DNA of 64,000 nt from Gammaproteobacteria bacterium (GTDB lineage: Bacteria; Pseudomonadota; Gammaproteobacteria; Pseudomonadales; Azotimanducaceae), in assembly GCA_028821515.1 (NCBI GenBank), contig JAPPGA010000058.1, forward strand, positions 1-64,000, in the 5' to 3' direction. Every line of letters begins with the position of its first letter. Positions within the stretch are counted from its first letter, which is position 1. The notes beneath the pieces are model-generated. The model was not told where the DNA came from and did no database searches. It worked only from the letters and a program-made list of their open reading frames with translations. Positions 8,409-16,880 of the stretch are shown here, piece after piece. The position numbers and the translations under genes were made by a program.

Positions 8409-9805
8409 GCGTTGCTAGGGTGCCGCGCGAGACGCTGGCCGTTGCCCTCGGGGCGGACGAACTCGCGTCCGAGCTTGCGCGGGCGGGACACGAGGTGGTG
8501 CGGACCGGATCCTACGGCCTCTGTTGGGCGGAGCCCATGATCGACATCGATGGTATCGCGTACGGGCCTGTCACGGATCTCGCCGATCTTGAGGCGGCCA
8601 GGCTCGGCCCTGTTGACGCGCTTCCCGATCTCCTGCAGCAGGAGCGCCGGGTGTTCGACCGCTGCGGCCGTACCGATCCGTTCGACTATGACCCCGCGTG
8701 GTTGCGTTCCCAACTCGAACGCGAACCCGTCGAGATCATCGGCGAGATCGAGGCCAGCGGCTTGCGCGGGCGGGGCGGCGCGGGTTTTCCGGCGCACATC
8801 AAGTGGCGCACGGTGCACGAGACGCCGGCGGACGAGAAATACGTGATCGTCAACGCCGACGAAGGCGACTCCGGCACGTTTGCGGACCGGCTCATCATGG
8901 AAGGCGACCCGTTCCGCCTGATCGAGGGAATGCTGCTTGCGGGACGCGCGGTGGGCGCGGGCAAGGGCATCGTCTACCTGCGCTCCGAATATCCCCTGGC
9001 GGCGGAAGTCTTCGCGCGGGCCATCGACTCGGCGCGGGACATGGGCCTGCTCGACAGATTCGACATCGAACTGTTCGTCGGCGCGGGCGCGTACATCTGC
9101 GGCGAGGAGACTTCGCTGCTCGAGAGCCTCGAAGGCAAACGCGGCGAGATACGCGCCAAGCCCCCGGTGCCAGCCGTGGCCGGGCTGTTCGGCAAACCCA
9201 CGCTGGTGCACAACGTGATTACCCTGTGTGCCGTCCCGGACATCCTTGAGAGGGGCGGCGCGGACTACGCGGCCCTGGGCGTCGGCGCATCGACCGGGAC
9301 CATGACGTTTCAGCTCGCCGGCAACGTGAAGAAAGGCGCGTTGATCGAACTCCCCTTCGGCATCTCCCTTCGCGCCCTGATCGAGGACTGGGGAGGTGGC
9401 ACGCGATCCGGCCGTCCGGTCGGCGCCGTCCAGGTGGGAGGCCCGCTGGGCGCCTATCTTAAGGACGCTGAACTTGACACCCCAATGACCTACGAGGCGC
9501 TCGCGGCCATCGGTGCCGGCGTCGGCCACGGGGGTATCGTGGTGTTCGACGAGACTGTGGACCTGGTCCTTCAGGCGCACTACGCATTCGCGTTCTGCGC
9601 GCACGAGTCCTGTGGCAAATGCACGCCTTGCCGGATTGGGGCCGTGCGGGGCAAGGAGACCGTGGAAGCGTTCATGGCGTCTGCCCAAGGCGACGATGAA
9701 TTGGCTATCATCCGGGACCTTTGCGACGTGATGGAGCAAGCGAGCCTGTGCCAGATGGGCGGCATGACGCCCATTCCGGTGCGCAGCGCACTTGGGTTGA
9801 AATGA
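8405..9805 (+). CDS. fdsB: NAD-dependent formate dehydrogenase beta subunit (NuoF-like, FMN/NAD site)
   Basis: A 466-residue NuoF homologue. The sequence shows the FMN loop GLRGRGGAGFPAHIKW, the NAD-binding region NADEGDSGTFADR, the GAYICGEETSLLESLEG segment and the C-terminal [4Fe-4S] motif ESCGKCTPCRIG with a further Cys downstream (SLCQMGG). The first 100 or so residues form an extra thioredoxin-like N-terminal domain typical of FdsB/HoxF-type subunits. The product reduces NAD+ with electrons from formate. It is coupled to fdsG and fdsA by ATGA overlaps on both sides. Confidence 0.93.
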   Translation: MSVARVPRETLAVALGADELASELARAGHEVVRTGSYGLCWAEPMIDIDGIAYGPVTDLADLEAARLGPVDALPDLLQQERRVFDRCGRTDPFDYDPAWLRSQLEREPVEIIGEIEASGLRGRGGAGFPAHIKWRTVHETPADEKYVIVNADEGDSGTFADRLIMEGDPFRLIEGMLLAGRAVGAGKGIVYLRSEYPLAAEVFARAIDSARDMGLLDRFDIELFVGAGAYICGEETSLLESLEGKRGEIRAKPPVPAVAGLFGKPTLVHNVITLCAVPDILERGGADYAALGVGASTGTMTFQLAGNVKKGALIELPFGISLRALIEDWGGGTRSGRPVGAVQVGGPLGAYLKDAELDTPMTYEALAAIGAGVGHGGIVVFDETVDLVLQAHYAFAFCAHESCGKCTPCRIGAVRGKETVEAFMASAQGDDELAIIRDLCDVMEQASLCQMGGMTPIPVRSALGLK

Positions 9806-12636
9806 GGAACGGCGACGTCGATTTCGGCACTCCGGCTGTTCCCGGCGAGGAACGCGCCAGGCGGGTGTCGCTGACGGTGGACGGCCACCGGGTGACGGTC
9901 CCCGAGGGCACCTCCATCATGCGCGCCGCAACCCAGGTCGGAATCCCCGTTCCCAAACTCTGCGCCACCGACAGCCTGCAGGCGTTTGGCTCCTGCCGCC
10001 TGTGCCTGGTCGAAATCGAAGGCCGGCGCGGGCTGCACGCTTCCTGTACCGAACCGGTGCAGGAAGGCATGGCGGTGCAGACGCAGAACGATCACATCGC
10101 CGACATTCGCCGCGGCGTCATGGAACTCTACATTTCCGACCATCCACTCGATTGCCTCACGTGTTCGGCGAACGGCGACTGCGAGTTGCAGGACATGGCA
10201 GGCGCCGTGGGTCTGCGGGAGGTCCGTTACCAGGACGGCGAGGATCACCTGGACGCGGACACCGACGCGTCGAACCCCTACTTCTCGTTTGATCCTTCCA
10301 AGTGCATCGTCTGTTCGCGCTGCGTGCGCGCCTGTGACGAGGTGCAGGGAACGTTCGCCCTCACGATCGACGGCCGGGGTTTCGGCGCTTCGGTCAAGAC
10401 CGGGGCAGATGACTTCTTTTCTTCCGAGTGCGTCTCGTGCGGCGCCTGCGTGCAGGCGTGCCCCACGGCGACCCTGATGGAAAAATCCGTCATCGACCAC
10501 GGCGTGCCGGACCGCGTCGTCAAGACCACCTGCGCCTACTGCGGCGTCGGCTGTTCGTTCAAGGCAGAACTCAAGGGCGACCAGGTCGTGCGCATGACGC
10601 CGGACAAGGACGGTTTCGCCAACCACGGCCACTCCTGCGTGAAAGGGCGCTTTGCATGGGGCTACGCCAATCACCGGGAACGCATGCTCGAACCCATGAT
10701 CCGCGACAGGATCGACGAGCCGTGGCGCGCGGTTTCGTGGGACGAGGCGATCGACTATGCGGCCCAGCGGCTCAAGGCCATCCAGGCGGAACACGGAACG
10801 GACTCAATCGGCGGCATCACGTCCTCGCGCTGCACCAACGAAGAAGTCTGGGTGGTCATGAAGATGATCCGGGCGGCGTTCGGCACCAACAACGTCGACA
10901 CCTGCGCGCGGGTATGCCATTCGCCCACCGGCTATGGACTGAAGCAGACCTTCGGCACGTCGGCGGGCACCCAGAATTTTGACTCCGTAGCCCACGCCGA
11001 CCTGATGATGGTGATCGGCGCCAACCCGACCGAGGGCCACCCGGTCTTCGCCTCCCAGATGAAGCGCCGCCTGCGCCAGGGCGCGAAACTGATCGTCGCC
11101 GATCCCCGGCGCATCGCTCTCGTCCGCTCACCGCACGTCGAAGCCGAGCACCACCTGCCGCTGCTGCCCGGCACCAACGTGCCGTTGATGAATGCCTTCG
11201 CCCACGTGGTCGTGACGGAAGACCTGGTCGATCACGACTTCGTCAGGGAACGCTGCGACCTGGCGTCCTTCGAGGAGTGGGTCGCCTTCGCCGCGCGCGA
11301 GGAGAACTCGCCTGAACACGTCGCCGAAGAAATTGGCGTCCCGGCTGGTGATATCCGCGCCGCCGCGCGCCTCTATGCCAATGCGGGCAACGCCGCCATC
11401 TACTACGGCCTGGGTGTGACCGAGCACAGCCAGGGTTCGACCATGGTCATGGCGATGGCGAACCTGGCAATGGCGACCGGCAACATCGGCCGGCCCGGTG
11501 TCGGCGTCAACCCCTTGCGGGGACAGAACAACGTGCAGGGCGCCTGCGACATGGGGTCGTTTCCGCACGAACTGTCCGGCAACCGGCCCATTGGCGACGA
11601 CGCGCTGCGCGGGCAGTTCGAAAACGCCTGGGGCGTCGAGATCGGCGAGGAACCCGGATTCCGCATTCCGAACATGCTGAACGCCGCCTGCGCCGGCGAG
11701 TTCAAGGCGATGTTCATCCAGGGCGAGGATCTCGCGCAGTCCGATCCGAACACCCAGCACGTCGAAGAGGCGCTCGCGTCCATGGAGTGCGTCATCGTGC
11801 AGGACCTGTTCCTGAACGAGACCGCCAAGTTCGCGCACGTATTCCTGCCGGGCACGTCGTTCCTCGAGAAGGACGGCACGTTCACGAATGCCGAGCGGCG
11901 CATCAACCGCGTTCGTCCCGTCATGGCGCCGAAGACCGGTATGGAGGAGTGGAAGGTGGCCCAGGCGCTGGCCAACGCGCTGGGATACCCGATGCAGTAC
12001 GGATCGGCGAGCGAGATCATGGACGAGATTGCATCGTTGACGCCGACGTTCGCCAACGTCTCCTTCGACCTGCTGGACCGCGTGGGAAGCGTCCAGTGGC
12101 CGTGCACGGACGACGCGCCGACCGGCACGCCCATCATGCATCGGGAGACGTTCGTGCGCGGCAAGGGCATGTTCGTCCTGACGGACTATCAGCCGACCGA
12201 GGAGCGGGCCAATCGGAAGTTCCCGCTGCTCCTGACGACGGGACGGATCCTGACGCAGTACAACGTCGGCGCGCAGACCCGGCGCACGGACAACGTCGAC
12301 TGGCTGAACGAGGACGTACTCGAGATACACCCTGCGGATGCGGAGCTCAGGGGCGTACGGGAAGGCGACTGGGTGGCGGTGACGAGCCGCATGGGCGAGA
12401 TATCGCTGCGCGCCACCGTGACCGAGCGGGTCGTACCCGGCGTGGTCTATACGACCTTCCACCATCCGGACACCGGCACCAACGTGGTGACCACGGACCT
12501 GAGCGACTGGGCGACCAACTGTCCGGAATACAAGGTGACCGCGGTGGAGGTGCGCCCGGCCAACCATAGATCTTCGTGGCAGGAAACCTTCGGCGTCCGG
12601 CTTGAGGAACAGACCGGCCTGCTCCCGCAGACTTGA
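9802..12636 (+). CDS. fdsA: NAD-dependent formate dehydrogenase alpha (catalytic, Mo/W) subunit
   Basis: A 944-residue molybdopterin enzyme oxidising formate to CO2. The N terminus is a NuoG-like [2Fe-2S] domain (LCATDSLQAFGSCRLC), followed by a His/Cys [4Fe-4S] segment (HPLDCLTCSANGDCELQ) and two ferredoxin-like clusters (CIVCSRCVRACDE, CVSCGACVQACP). The molybdopterin domain begins with TTCAYCGVGCSF. The active-site region NVDTCARVCHSPTG carries Cys, so it is not a selenoenzyme. The GQNNVQGACDMG and molydopterin-dinucleotide-binding C-terminal domains are intact. ATG 9802 overlaps the fdsB stop; an upstream in-frame extension lies inside fdsB and was rejected. Confidence 0.95.
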   Translation: MRNGDVDFGTPAVPGEERARRVSLTVDGHRVTVPEGTSIMRAATQVGIPVPKLCATDSLQAFGSCRLCLVEIEGRRGLHASCTEPVQEGMAVQTQNDHIADIRRGVMELYISDHPLDCLTCSANGDCELQDMAGAVGLREVRYQDGEDHLDADTDASNPYFSFDPSKCIVCSRCVRACDEVQGTFALTIDGRGFGASVKTGADDFFSSECVSCGACVQACPTATLMEKSVIDHGVPDRVVKTTCAYCGVGCSFKAELKGDQVVRMTPDKDGFANHGHSCVKGRFAWGYANHRERMLEPMIRDRIDEPWRAVSWDEAIDYAAQRLKAIQAEHGTDSIGGITSSRCTNEEVWVVMKMIRAAFGTNNVDTCARVCHSPTGYGLKQTFGTSAGTQNFDSVAHADLMMVIGANPTEGHPVFASQMKRRLRQGAKLIVADPRRIALVRSPHVEAEHHLPLLPGTNVPLMNAFAHVVVTEDLVDHDFVRERCDLASFEEWVAFAAREENSPEHVAEEIGVPAGDIRAAARLYANAGNAAIYYGLGVTEHSQGSTMVMAMANLAMATGNIGRPGVGVNPLRGQNNVQGACDMGSFPHELSGNRPIGDDALRGQFENAWGVEIGEEPGFRIPNMLNAACAGEFKAMFIQGEDLAQSDPNTQHVEEALASMECVIVQDLFLNETAKFAHVFLPGTSFLEKDGTFTNAERRINRVRPVMAPKTGMEEWKVAQALANALGYPMQYGSASEIMDEIASLTPTFANVSFDLLDRVGSVQWPCTDDAPTGTPIMHRETFVRGKGMFVLTDYQPTEERANRKFPLLLTTGRILTQYNVGAQTRRTDNVDWLNEDVLEIHPADAELRGVREGDWVAVTSRMGEISLRATVTERVVPGVVYTTFHHPDTGTNVVTTDLSDWATNCPEYKVTAVEVRPANHRSSWQETFGVRLEEQTGLLPQT

Positions 12637-13502
12637 CCGCCGCAGAGAACATACCCGCCAGAGGCACTCCCGCGGCGAATCTGCGCGTAGACATCGAGGC
12701 GGTCTCAGGCGACACAACGCGCCGCGCCAGCGACACCGTCACCATCGAAGAGCCGCTGGAGATCCGCCTGTCCCACGAGACGGGTTCCGGGCGCGTGGAG
12801 CAGAGCATCTCCATCACCATGCGCACGCCGGGCAACGACGAGGAACTGGCTGTGGGCTTCCTCGCTGGAGAGACCATCATCAGTGCCGCGAGTGACGTAC
12901 GCGGGGTGGAGCATTGCGGGCCGCCGAGCCCGGACAAGGGCATCCGGAACGTCATCCGCGTCGAATTGGCGGACCACGTGCGGGTGGATGCCGGCGAACT
13001 GTTGCGGCATTTCTACACGACATCGAGCTGCGGCGTGTGCGGAAAGGCGTCCCTCGACGCGGTGCGCTTGCAAATCGGGAAACGCCGGCCCACGAGCTTC
13101 AGCATTACTGCGGATGCGCTGAAAAGATTGCCGGCCGCGTTGCGGGCCAGGCAGACCGAATTCGCCCACACCGGCGGCCTGCACGCGTCGGGGAGTTTCA
13201 ACGCGTCGGGCGCCCTGCTGCGCGTGCGAGAAGACGTAGGCCGGCATAACGCCCTGGACAAGCTGGCGGGCTCGTATCTCGCGGAAGGCGGGTTTGCCGG
13301 ATACGGCATCCTGCTCTCTGGCCGTGCGAGCTTCGAACTGATGCAGAAGGCCGCGGTTGCCGGCGCGCCTTTCGTCGCATCCATCGGGCCGCCCTCGTCC
13401 CTGGCGGTGGAAATGGCGCAGGATCAGGGCATCACCCTTGCCGGCTTCCTCAAGGCCGACCGCTTCAACGTCTACGCGTTCGGAGAGCGCATCTCGGCGT
13501 GA
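12633..13502 (+). CDS. fdhD: Formate dehydrogenase accessory sulfurtransferase FdhD
   Basis: A 289-residue protein that carries sulfur from a cysteine desulfurase to the molybdenum cofactor of formate dehydrogenase. The essential CxxC loop is present (SSCGVCGK), as are the family blocks GNDEELAVGFLAGE, FxxTGGLHASGSF and REDVGRHNALDKLAG. The only sensible start is a TTG overlapping the fdsA stop codon (TTGA), so expression is probably coupled. It overlaps mobA by GTGA. The position immediately after fdsA matches fdsC in Ralstonia-type fds operons. Confidence 0.93.
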   Translation: MTAAENIPARGTPAANLRVDIEAVSGDTTRRASDTVTIEEPLEIRLSHETGSGRVEQSISITMRTPGNDEELAVGFLAGETIISAASDVRGVEHCGPPSPDKGIRNVIRVELADHVRVDAGELLRHFYTTSSCGVCGKASLDAVRLQIGKRRPTSFSITADALKRLPAALRARQTEFAHTGGLHASGSFNASGALLRVREDVGRHNALDKLAGSYLAEGGFAGYGILLSGRASFELMQKAAVAGAPFVASIGPPSSLAVEMAQDQGITLAGFLKADRFNVYAFGERISA

Positions 13503-14083
13503 ACGCGGAAGACGTCACCGGCATCGTCTTCTGCGGCGGTTCCGGGCGGCGTCTCGGCGGTGTCGAAAAACCCCTGATTGAAGTCGCCGGGCGTCCGCTC
13601 CTTGCTTGGGTGTTGGAACGCCTCGGCAAGCAGGTGGCAACGGTCGTGCTGAGCGGCGCGGACGGACCCGCCTATGCGCGGTTCGGCTGCGAGATAGTGC
13701 CCGACCGCGCACCGGGCGAAGGCCCGTTGAGCGGTCTTGCGACCGCCGTCGAGGTCACGACGACGGATTGGATATTCACCTGTCCCGGAGACACGCCCTA
13801 CCTTGCGGAGAACCTGGTGGAACTGCTAGCTGCGGACGCGGAACGCGTAGGTGTGGCGGTTCCCCACGACGGCAACCGGCGCCAGAACCTGTTCCTGCTC
13901 ATGCGCCGCGACCGCGCCGAGTCCCTGGTCCGGTTTTTCGAACAGGGCGGCAGGGCCGCACACCGCTGGCTGGACGAGAACGGCATCGGCGTGACCGACC
14001 TGTCCGCCATCGCCGGGTCGTTCTTCAACGTCAATACGCCGGACGACCTGGAGGCGTGGCGCCAGCGGGCGATGGATAGCTGA
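13499..14083 (+). CDS. mobA: Molybdenum cofactor guanylyltransferase (MobA-like)
   Basis: A 194-residue nucleotidyltransferase that would attach GMP to molybdopterin to form the bis-MGD cofactor used by FdsA. The N-terminal signature is FCGGSGRRLGGVEKPL, a variant of the usual LAGGxSxRMGxDK, with the Lys kept. FTCPGDTPYL supplies the metal-binding Asp, and GEGPLSGL is conserved. The GTG start overlaps the fdhD stop. It closes a five-gene unit holding structural, sulfuration and cofactor genes. An fdsD gene, usually present, is not seen. Confidence 0.87.
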   Translation: MNAEDVTGIVFCGGSGRRLGGVEKPLIEVAGRPLLAWVLERLGKQVATVVLSGADGPAYARFGCEIVPDRAPGEGPLSGLATAVEVTTTDWIFTCPGDTPYLAENLVELLAADAERVGVAVPHDGNRRQNLFLLMRRDRAESLVRFFEQGGRAAHRWLDENGIGVTDLSAIAGSFFNVNTPDDLEAWRQRAMDS

Positions 14084-14097
14084 CGCATCGTCAATAG

Positions 14098-14127
14098 TGA
14101 AATTTGGATGCTTGACGTCCAATTTCA
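14098..14127. promoter_or_regulatory. Operator-like palindrome, copy 1 (before decayed ATPase gene)
   Basis: Left arm TGAAATTTGGA and right arm TCCAATTTCA flank TGCTTGACG. The element is nearly identical to the palindrome at 15659-15689, and like it ends 15 bases before an ATG followed by the same coding start. It lies just after the mobA stop. Confidence 0.7.
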
Positions 14128-14142
14128 ATGCATGACTCGGCC

Positions 14143-14302
14143 ATGATTCCCCGCCAGGAACACCTGCGTAGCAGGCGGTTTCCCATTGAAGTACGTATCC
14201 GCCGACGGAAAGAATGCCGGCACTTCCGTACGCGTCAGCGGGTCGGGGAAGCTCACCCGGCTGGAGGCTCCTGTTGCGAACAATCCCCGTTGTGGAGGTT
14301 GG
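14143..14302 (+). pseudogene. Decayed 5' fragment of a DUF4143-type ATPase gene
   Basis: The first bases, ATGATTCCCCGCCAGGA, match the start of the intact ATPase gene at 15705 with two changes near the end of the block. A second matching block (CCTGTTGCGAAC then AATCCC, near 14269-14290) also occurs in the intact gene. About 110 unrelated bases separate the blocks, where the intact gene has about 14, and the frame does not continue into a Walker A motif. I read this as the remnant of a third copy. It could also be a recombination scar left when the TTG-start ATPase downstream arrived. Confidence 0.5.
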
Positions 14303-14390
14303 CTTTACCCCTTCAGGTCGTCAAGGTGTGGCAATTGGTTAACAGAAACGCTATCGTTATCCAAACATATCCGAACTTTCACTTCCTGAT

Positions 14391-15575
14391 TTGTCAGAGT
14401 ACGAATTCCCGAGAGACATCACTGGTTCCGTCCTTCGGTTGGCGCGGCACTTTCCTGCCGTAGTGGTCACCGGAGCGCGTCAGACGGGCAAGACAACGCT
14501 GCTGACCAAGCTGTTTCCTGATTATCAATATGTCAGCCTCGACTTGCCCGCAGAAGCACAGCTCGCCGAAGAAGACCCGCAGACCTTCCTCGCGCGCCAT
14601 CCGCCGCCGCTCCTTGTCGATGAGGTGCAATATGCGCCCAAGCTGTTTCGTTACCTGAAGGTCGAGATCGACCGCAACCGCAACGCCAATGGCCGGTACA
14701 TCCTGACGGGTTCGCAGAAGCTCAGTCTCATGCGCGAAGTGTCGGACTCTCTCGCTGGCAGGTGCGGCGTCCTGGAACTTGAGGCCCTCGCCATTCATGA
14801 ACTCGGCGAGGTCTTTGCAAAACGGGAAACCACGGCAGGTATCGCCGAAGTACTTGTTCGCGGGTTCATGCCTCAGCTCTGGAAGGACTTGGCGCTAAGG
14901 CCAGCCGATTTCTTCAGCGGCTACCAGGCCACCTATCTCGAACGGGATGTGCGCCAGATCCTCAACGTCAGTTCCCTCCGGGATTTTGATCGTTTCATGC
15001 GCGCTGCTGCCGTGCGCAGCGGTCAGCTTCTGAACAAGAGCGAACTCGCGAAGGAAGTGGGGATCAGCACGAAGACCATCAACGAATGGCTGGGCGTGCT
15101 GGAGGCCACTAATCAGATCACGATCCTGGAGCCGTACTTCGCCAACGTCGGCAAGCGCCTGGTGAAGACGCCCAAACTGTACTTCAACGACGTGGGGCTG
15201 TTGTGCTTTCTCTTGGGTCTGAATCGGCACGTCGTCACCCAGACGTACCTGATCGGAGCGATCTGGGAGACCTTTCTCTATGGGGAATTGCGCAAGTACC
15301 TGAGCATTGAAGCGCCCGAGGCATCGGTGTGGTTCTATCGCGATCAATCGCGAGAAGTGGACTTCGTAATCGAACGCGATGGCCATCTGTCCCTTGCCGA
15401 GAGCAAATGGAAAGAGATTCCCGCCGCAAAAGACTTCGAACAAGCGATTGCCGCGCACGAGCTGTTGCCCTTGGCGCGCTGGCCGGTGATGGTGTTTTGC
15501 CGCACACGGCAAAGCCACCCCGTCACCGAGAACAGGTTGGCCGTCAACGGCTTCAAGCTTCGAGATCACATCTGA
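14391..15575 (+). CDS. AAA-family ATPase with C-terminal DUF4143 domain, copy A
   Basis: A 394-residue protein with an N-terminal AAA_14 ATPase (Walker A GARQTGKTT, Walker B LLVDEVQY, sensor-like ILTGSQ) and a C-terminal DUF4143 nuclease-like fold (VWFYRDQSREVDFVIERDG, with the SKW segment after it). A winged-helix-like middle part (LLNKSELAKEVGISTKTINEWLGVLE) may bind DNA. The family is widespread, often mobile, and its function is not settled. The start is a TTG at 14391 with no clear Shine-Dalgarno; it may have replaced the native 5' end seen decayed just upstream. Confidence 0.8.
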   Translation: MSEYEFPRDITGSVLRLARHFPAVVVTGARQTGKTTLLTKLFPDYQYVSLDLPAEAQLAEEDPQTFLARHPPPLLVDEVQYAPKLFRYLKVEIDRNRNANGRYILTGSQKLSLMREVSDSLAGRCGVLELEALAIHELGEVFAKRETTAGIAEVLVRGFMPQLWKDLALRPADFFSGYQATYLERDVRQILNVSSLRDFDRFMRAAAVRSGQLLNKSELAKEVGISTKTINEWLGVLEATNQITILEPYFANVGKRLVKTPKLYFNDVGLLCFLLGLNRHVVTQTYLIGAIWETFLYGELRKYLSIEAPEASVWFYRDQSREVDFVIERDGHLSLAESKWKEIPAAKDFEQAIAAHELLPLARWPVMVFCRTRQSHPVTENRLAVNGFKLRDHI

Positions 15576-15658
15576 AGGAACCTCGGTGACATTGCTTCAT
15601 CGGAGATCTCGTAGCGCGGCGTCAACGCGCGATGGTCGGCCGAGACACGGAAAAATAG

Positions 15659-15689
15659 TGAAAATTGGATGCATGACGTCCAATTTTCA
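15659..15689. promoter_or_regulatory. Operator-like perfect palindrome, copy 2
   Basis: A perfect 11-base inverted repeat, TGAAAATTGGA and TCCAATTTTCA, around a 9-base spacer TGCATGACG. It ends 15 bases before the ATG of the ATPase at 15705. A second version with the same spacing occurs at 14098-14127. Symmetry, AT-richness in a GC-rich genome and fixed position suggest a repressor site, perhaps bound by the ATPase's own helix-turn-helix segment. Confidence 0.75.
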
Positions 15690-15698
15690 ATATAAAAT
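15665..15698 (+). promoter_or_regulatory. Possible promoter giving a leaderless ATPase transcript
   Basis: A TATAAAAT box at 15691-15698 lies only 6 bases before the ATG at 15705, with a loose TTGGAT at 15665-15670 as a candidate -35 (spacing 20, longer than ideal). No Shine-Dalgarno precedes the ATG, so transcription would start at or next to the start codon. The candidate -35 is inside the palindrome, which would let a bound protein block polymerase. Confidence 0.4.
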
Positions 15699-15704
15699 CT
15701 AGTC

Positions 15705-16853
15705 ATGATTCCTCGCCAGGATCACTTGCGCGCTGTGCAACACCTGTTGCGAACGAATCCCGTGGTGGCAATTCTCGGTGCCCGTCAAATTGGCAAGACC
15801 ACGCTGGCCAAACAGATCGTTCAGCATCGCCGCCGCTCACATTTCTTCGATCTCGAGTCTTCGGCAGATCGAGCACGCCTTGCTGATCCGCTTCTTGCAC
15901 TGGAGCCGCTGCGCGGATTGGTGGTGCTGGACGAAATCCAGCGCACGCCGGAACTGTTTCCGACTCTCCGAGTCCTGGCCGATCGCCGTCCCCACCCGTC
16001 GCGTTTTCTGGTGCTTGGAAGTGCTTCCCCAGATCTGCTGCGACAGACCTCGGAGTCGTTGGCCGGCCGAATTGCGTACTACGAGTTGCCCGGACTGTCG
16101 CTGGAGGAGGCGGGGACAGGGAATGCCGACCTTCTCTGGCTGCGCGGCGGCTTTCCCCGTTCCTATACCGCGCGGAGCCATGCCGAGAGCTATCGGTGGC
16201 GACAGAACTTCGTGTCCACTTTCCTGGAACGCGACATACCCGGTCTGGGCATTCAGATTCCCGGCACGACCATGGAACGATTCTGGACCATGCTGGCTCA
16301 CTATCATGCGCAGGTCTGGAACGGCTCCGAACTCGCGCGAGCGTTCGGGGTCTCTCATCACGCGGTGCGCCGATATCTGGACACCCTGGAAGCGACGTTC
16401 ATGGTGCGCGTGCTCAAGCCCTGGAGCACCAACCTGGCCAAACGGCAGGTCAAGTCTCCAAAGGTCTACATACGGGATTCGGGTCTACTGCACAGGTTGC
16501 TGGACATCAGGGACCGAGTCGCGCTTGAGAGGCATCCCAAGGTAGGCGCGTCGTGGGAGGGCTTCATGATCGAGAGCATCATCCGAACCATTGGGGCGGA
16601 AGGCGGTAGATGCTACTTCTGGGCCACGCATTCCGGTGCCGAGATAGATCTGGTTGTCCAGACTGGGACCGGTCGACTGCGCGGATTCGAAATCAAACGC
16701 ACGAGCTCGCCAACCGTCACGCGTTCCATGCGGTCAGCGATGACCGATCTCCAACTCCGTTCATTGGACCTGGTTCACGCGGGGGAAGATAGCTTCCCTC
16801 TAGCCAAGAACATCCGTGCAATAGCCGCAGGTAGACTGCTGCAGGATCTTTAG
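15705..16853 (+). CDS. AAA-family ATPase with C-terminal DUF4143 domain, copy B
   Basis: A 382-residue relative of the preceding ATPase: Walker A GARQIGKTTL, Walker B LVVLDEIQR, FLVLGSASPDLL, then a winged-helix-like part (WNGSELARAFGVSHHAVRRYLDTLE) and a DUF4143 nuclease-like end (CYFWATHSGAEIDLVVQ and GFEIKRT). The E-x-K-like residues of the last segment resemble a PD-(D/E)xK site. It is clearly diverged from copy A, so the two are not a recent duplication. An ATG start, a leaderless-looking promoter and a perfect palindrome precede it. Confidence 0.83.
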   Translation: MIPRQDHLRAVQHLLRTNPVVAILGARQIGKTTLAKQIVQHRRRSHFFDLESSADRARLADPLLALEPLRGLVVLDEIQRTPELFPTLRVLADRRPHPSRFLVLGSASPDLLRQTSESLAGRIAYYELPGLSLEEAGTGNADLLWLRGGFPRSYTARSHAESYRWRQNFVSTFLERDIPGLGIQIPGTTMERFWTMLAHYHAQVWNGSELARAFGVSHHAVRRYLDTLEATFMVRVLKPWSTNLAKRQVKSPKVYIRDSGLLHRLLDIRDRVALERHPKVGASWEGFMIESIIRTIGAEGGRCYFWATHSGAEIDLVVQTGTGRLRGFEIKRTSSPTVTRSMRSAMTDLQLRSLDLVHAGEDSFPLAKNIRAIAAGRLLQDL

Positions 16854-16880
16854 GCCCTTGAACTGGGAGCGCTCGCTCGC

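Noticed and set aside
10861-10935. A possible selenocysteine TGA in the formate dehydrogenase active site
   Set aside because: The active-site segment reads DTCARVCHSPTG with TGC for Cys, so no in-frame TGA exists.
11128-12717. A 529-residue minus-strand frame across fdsA and fdhD
   Set aside because: It crosses a gene boundary and has Arg/His/Val-rich shadow composition; the plus-strand genes are certain.
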